Below, one piece after another: positions 63,094 through 64,000 of a DNA stretch of 64,000 nucleotides. Both the position numbers and the translations under genes were made by a program. The notes beneath the pieces are model-generated. The model saw nothing but the letters and a program-made list of their open reading frames with translations, searched no databases and was not told the DNA's origin. The DNA comes from Sphingopyxis sp. (GTDB lineage Bacteria > Pseudomonadota > Alphaproteobacteria > Sphingomonadales > Sphingomonadaceae), in the NCBI GenBank assembly GCA_030145715.1, contig JAIXHQ010000015.1, forward strand, positions 1 through 64,000. The letters are read 5' to 3'. Positions within the stretch are counted from its first letter, which is position 1. Each line of letters starts with the position of its first letter.

Positions 63094-63561
63094 ATGGCAA
63101 TTTCCCGATTTTTGATCGGTGGTGTGGCGAGTGCGCTGTTCCTGACCGGGGGGCTGTTCATGTGGCAAGGCTATACTCAGGCTGCCGAGGAGGACGTTCT
63201 TCCTGACCCTGCCCCCGCCTTGCCCGCCATTCCAGTGGTGGGGGGCAATGCACCGAAGCGCGGACCGGCTCCGCCCGCCTTGCCAGCGGCTAAGGAGGCG
63301 TCGCGTGAGGAACGTCGTTTCAACCGGTTCGATCGCGATCGCAATGACCGGATCAGCCGGGTCGAATTGATGTCGTCGCGAACGGCCGCATTCCGAAAAC
63401 TCGACCGTGACGGCAACAATCTTTTGACCTTCGAGGAATGGGCAGCCGCCACTGGTCAGCGTTTTGCCAGCGCCGATGGCGACAAGTCAGGCGATCTGAC
63501 CCGCTCCGAGTTTGCAACGACGGCACCGAAACCGTCTGCAAAACCCAAGTGTAGTTGTTAG
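63094..63561 (+). CDS. Exported EF-hand calcium-binding-like protein
   Basis: The 155-residue protein has an N-terminal hydrophobic segment (about 5-24, [20 protein letters not shown]) that is a signal or anchor, a Pro/Ala-rich linker (35-68), and three EF-hand-like loops: [12 protein letters not shown] (from Asp80), [12 protein letters not shown] (from Asp104) and [12 protein letters not shown] (from Asp128). The protein ends CSC. ATG 63094 is chosen because GGAGGGG lies five bases before it; ATG 63067 is an alternative. A TATAAT box at 63007-63012 may be its -10 element. Function unknown. Confidence 0.8.
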   Translation: MAISRFLIGGVASALFLTGGLFMWQGYTQAAEEDVLPDPAPALPAIPVVGGNAPKRGPAPPALPAAKEASREERRFNRFDRDRNDRISRVELMSSRTAAFRKLDRDGNNLLTFEEWAAATGQRFASADGDKSGDLTRSEFATTAPKPSAKPKCSC

Positions 63562-64000
63562 GTCGGCACGTCACCTGCTGCTTTAATCCATGCGTCTAGT
63601 GAGGTGCCGGCGCGCGCCGTATAGCCGAGCTTACGATCCTTTTTACGAACATCCTCGCTAAGTGGCGGGAACAGCCCAAAATTGACGTTCATGGGCTGAT
63701 AGCTCGCTGCATCCGCGCCCCCGGTGATGTGGCCTAACAGCGCGCCGAGTGCGGTCTCGGGCGGCGGCGGGGGGAGATGACGGCCGGCGAGTTCGGCGGC
63801 AGCGAAACGCGCAGCGACAAGGCCTATGGCGGCACTTTCGACATAGCCTTCGCATCCGGTAATCTGTCCGGCGAAACGAATATGCGGCGCCGATTTAAGG
63901 CGAAGCTGGGTGTCGAGCAGTTCGGGCGAACGGATGAAACTGTTGCGGTGGAGGCCGCCGAGGCGCGCAAATTCCGCCTGTTCCAAACCCGGAATGGTGC
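63558..64000 (-). CDS. trmFO: Folate-dependent tRNA (uracil-54) methyltransferase TrmFO, C-terminal part
   Basis: TrmFO uses methylenetetrahydrofolate and FADH2 to form 5-methyluridine at position 54 of tRNA. About 147 codons of the C-terminus are visible and the gene runs off the right edge. Recognisable blocks: [60 protein letters not shown] and VNFGLFPPL. The end overlaps the convergent EF-hand gene stop by four bases. The N-terminal FAD-binding part is outside the window. Confidence 0.92.
   Translation of the reverse strand, partial: TIPGLEQAEFARLGGLHRNSFIRSPELLDTQLRLKSAPHIRFAGQITGCEGYVESAAIGLVAARFAAAELAGRHLPPPPPETALGALLGHITGGADAASYQPMNVNFGLFPPLSEDVRKKDRKLGYTARAGTSLDAWIKAAGDVPT

Overview
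The window looks like chromosomal core sequence from an alphaproteobacterium of the order Sphingomonadales, most likely Sphingopyxis or a close relative. I infer this from the high GC content, the strong G/C bias at third codon positions, gene orders such as argS-SPOR-nagZ-scpA-scpB-tatABC, and the character of the proteins. No database search was run. I see no phage, insertion sequence, CRISPR array, rRNA or attachment site.

Layout. 1-10.5 kb: a tRNA-Leu, trigger factor, the ATPase YchF, a secreted CAP-domain protein, a PhoX-type phosphatase, peptidyl-tRNA hydrolase with ribosomal protein L25, two tandem TraB/GumN proteins, and a small HTH regulator coupled to a membrane protein. 10.5-19 kb: glyQS, pyruvate phosphate dikinase, a DUF1214/DUF1254 pair, tRNA-Arg and glucokinase. 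19-32 kb: a polyamine (putrescine) uptake and degradation island. It holds a gamma-glutamyl-GABA hydrolase-like amidotransferase, two class III aminotransferases, two PuuA-type ligases, a PuuB-type oxidase and a complete PotF-H-I-A importer. A DUF808 membrane protein sits inside it. 32-35.5 kb: a newly noticed 46-residue protein, a cold-shock protein, an unpaired PhoR-type kinase, a small Tat-exported protein and a fumarylacetoacetate hydrolase family enzyme.

35.6-42.7 kb: a Tad/Cpa pilus operon (cpaA-B-C-D-E, tadB, tadC) that lacks the CpaF/TadA ATPase and Flp pilin genes at this site. 42.8-46.7 kb: a D-amino-acid-dehydrogenase-like flavoprotein, a YegP-like protein, and the overlapping trio ispH-thrB-rnhA. 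46.8-54.2 kb: a lipoprotein, then argS, a SPOR protein, nagZ, scpAB and tatABC, covering translation, peptidoglycan recycling, condensin and protein export. 54-64 kb: entericidin, MgtE, a cyclophilin, a nitronate monooxygenase with a palindromic operator candidate, nadC overlapping an RNase T2, an LplT-like transporter divergent from pgsA, OxyR, an EF-hand protein, and the C-terminal part of TrmFO.

Most of the window is ordinary. The observations most worth following are the Tad locus without its motor, the small ORF next to cspA, the compact polyamine island, and several clean palindromes in promoter regions (upstream of glk, the puu/aminotransferase divergence, and the nitronate monooxygenase/nadC divergence).
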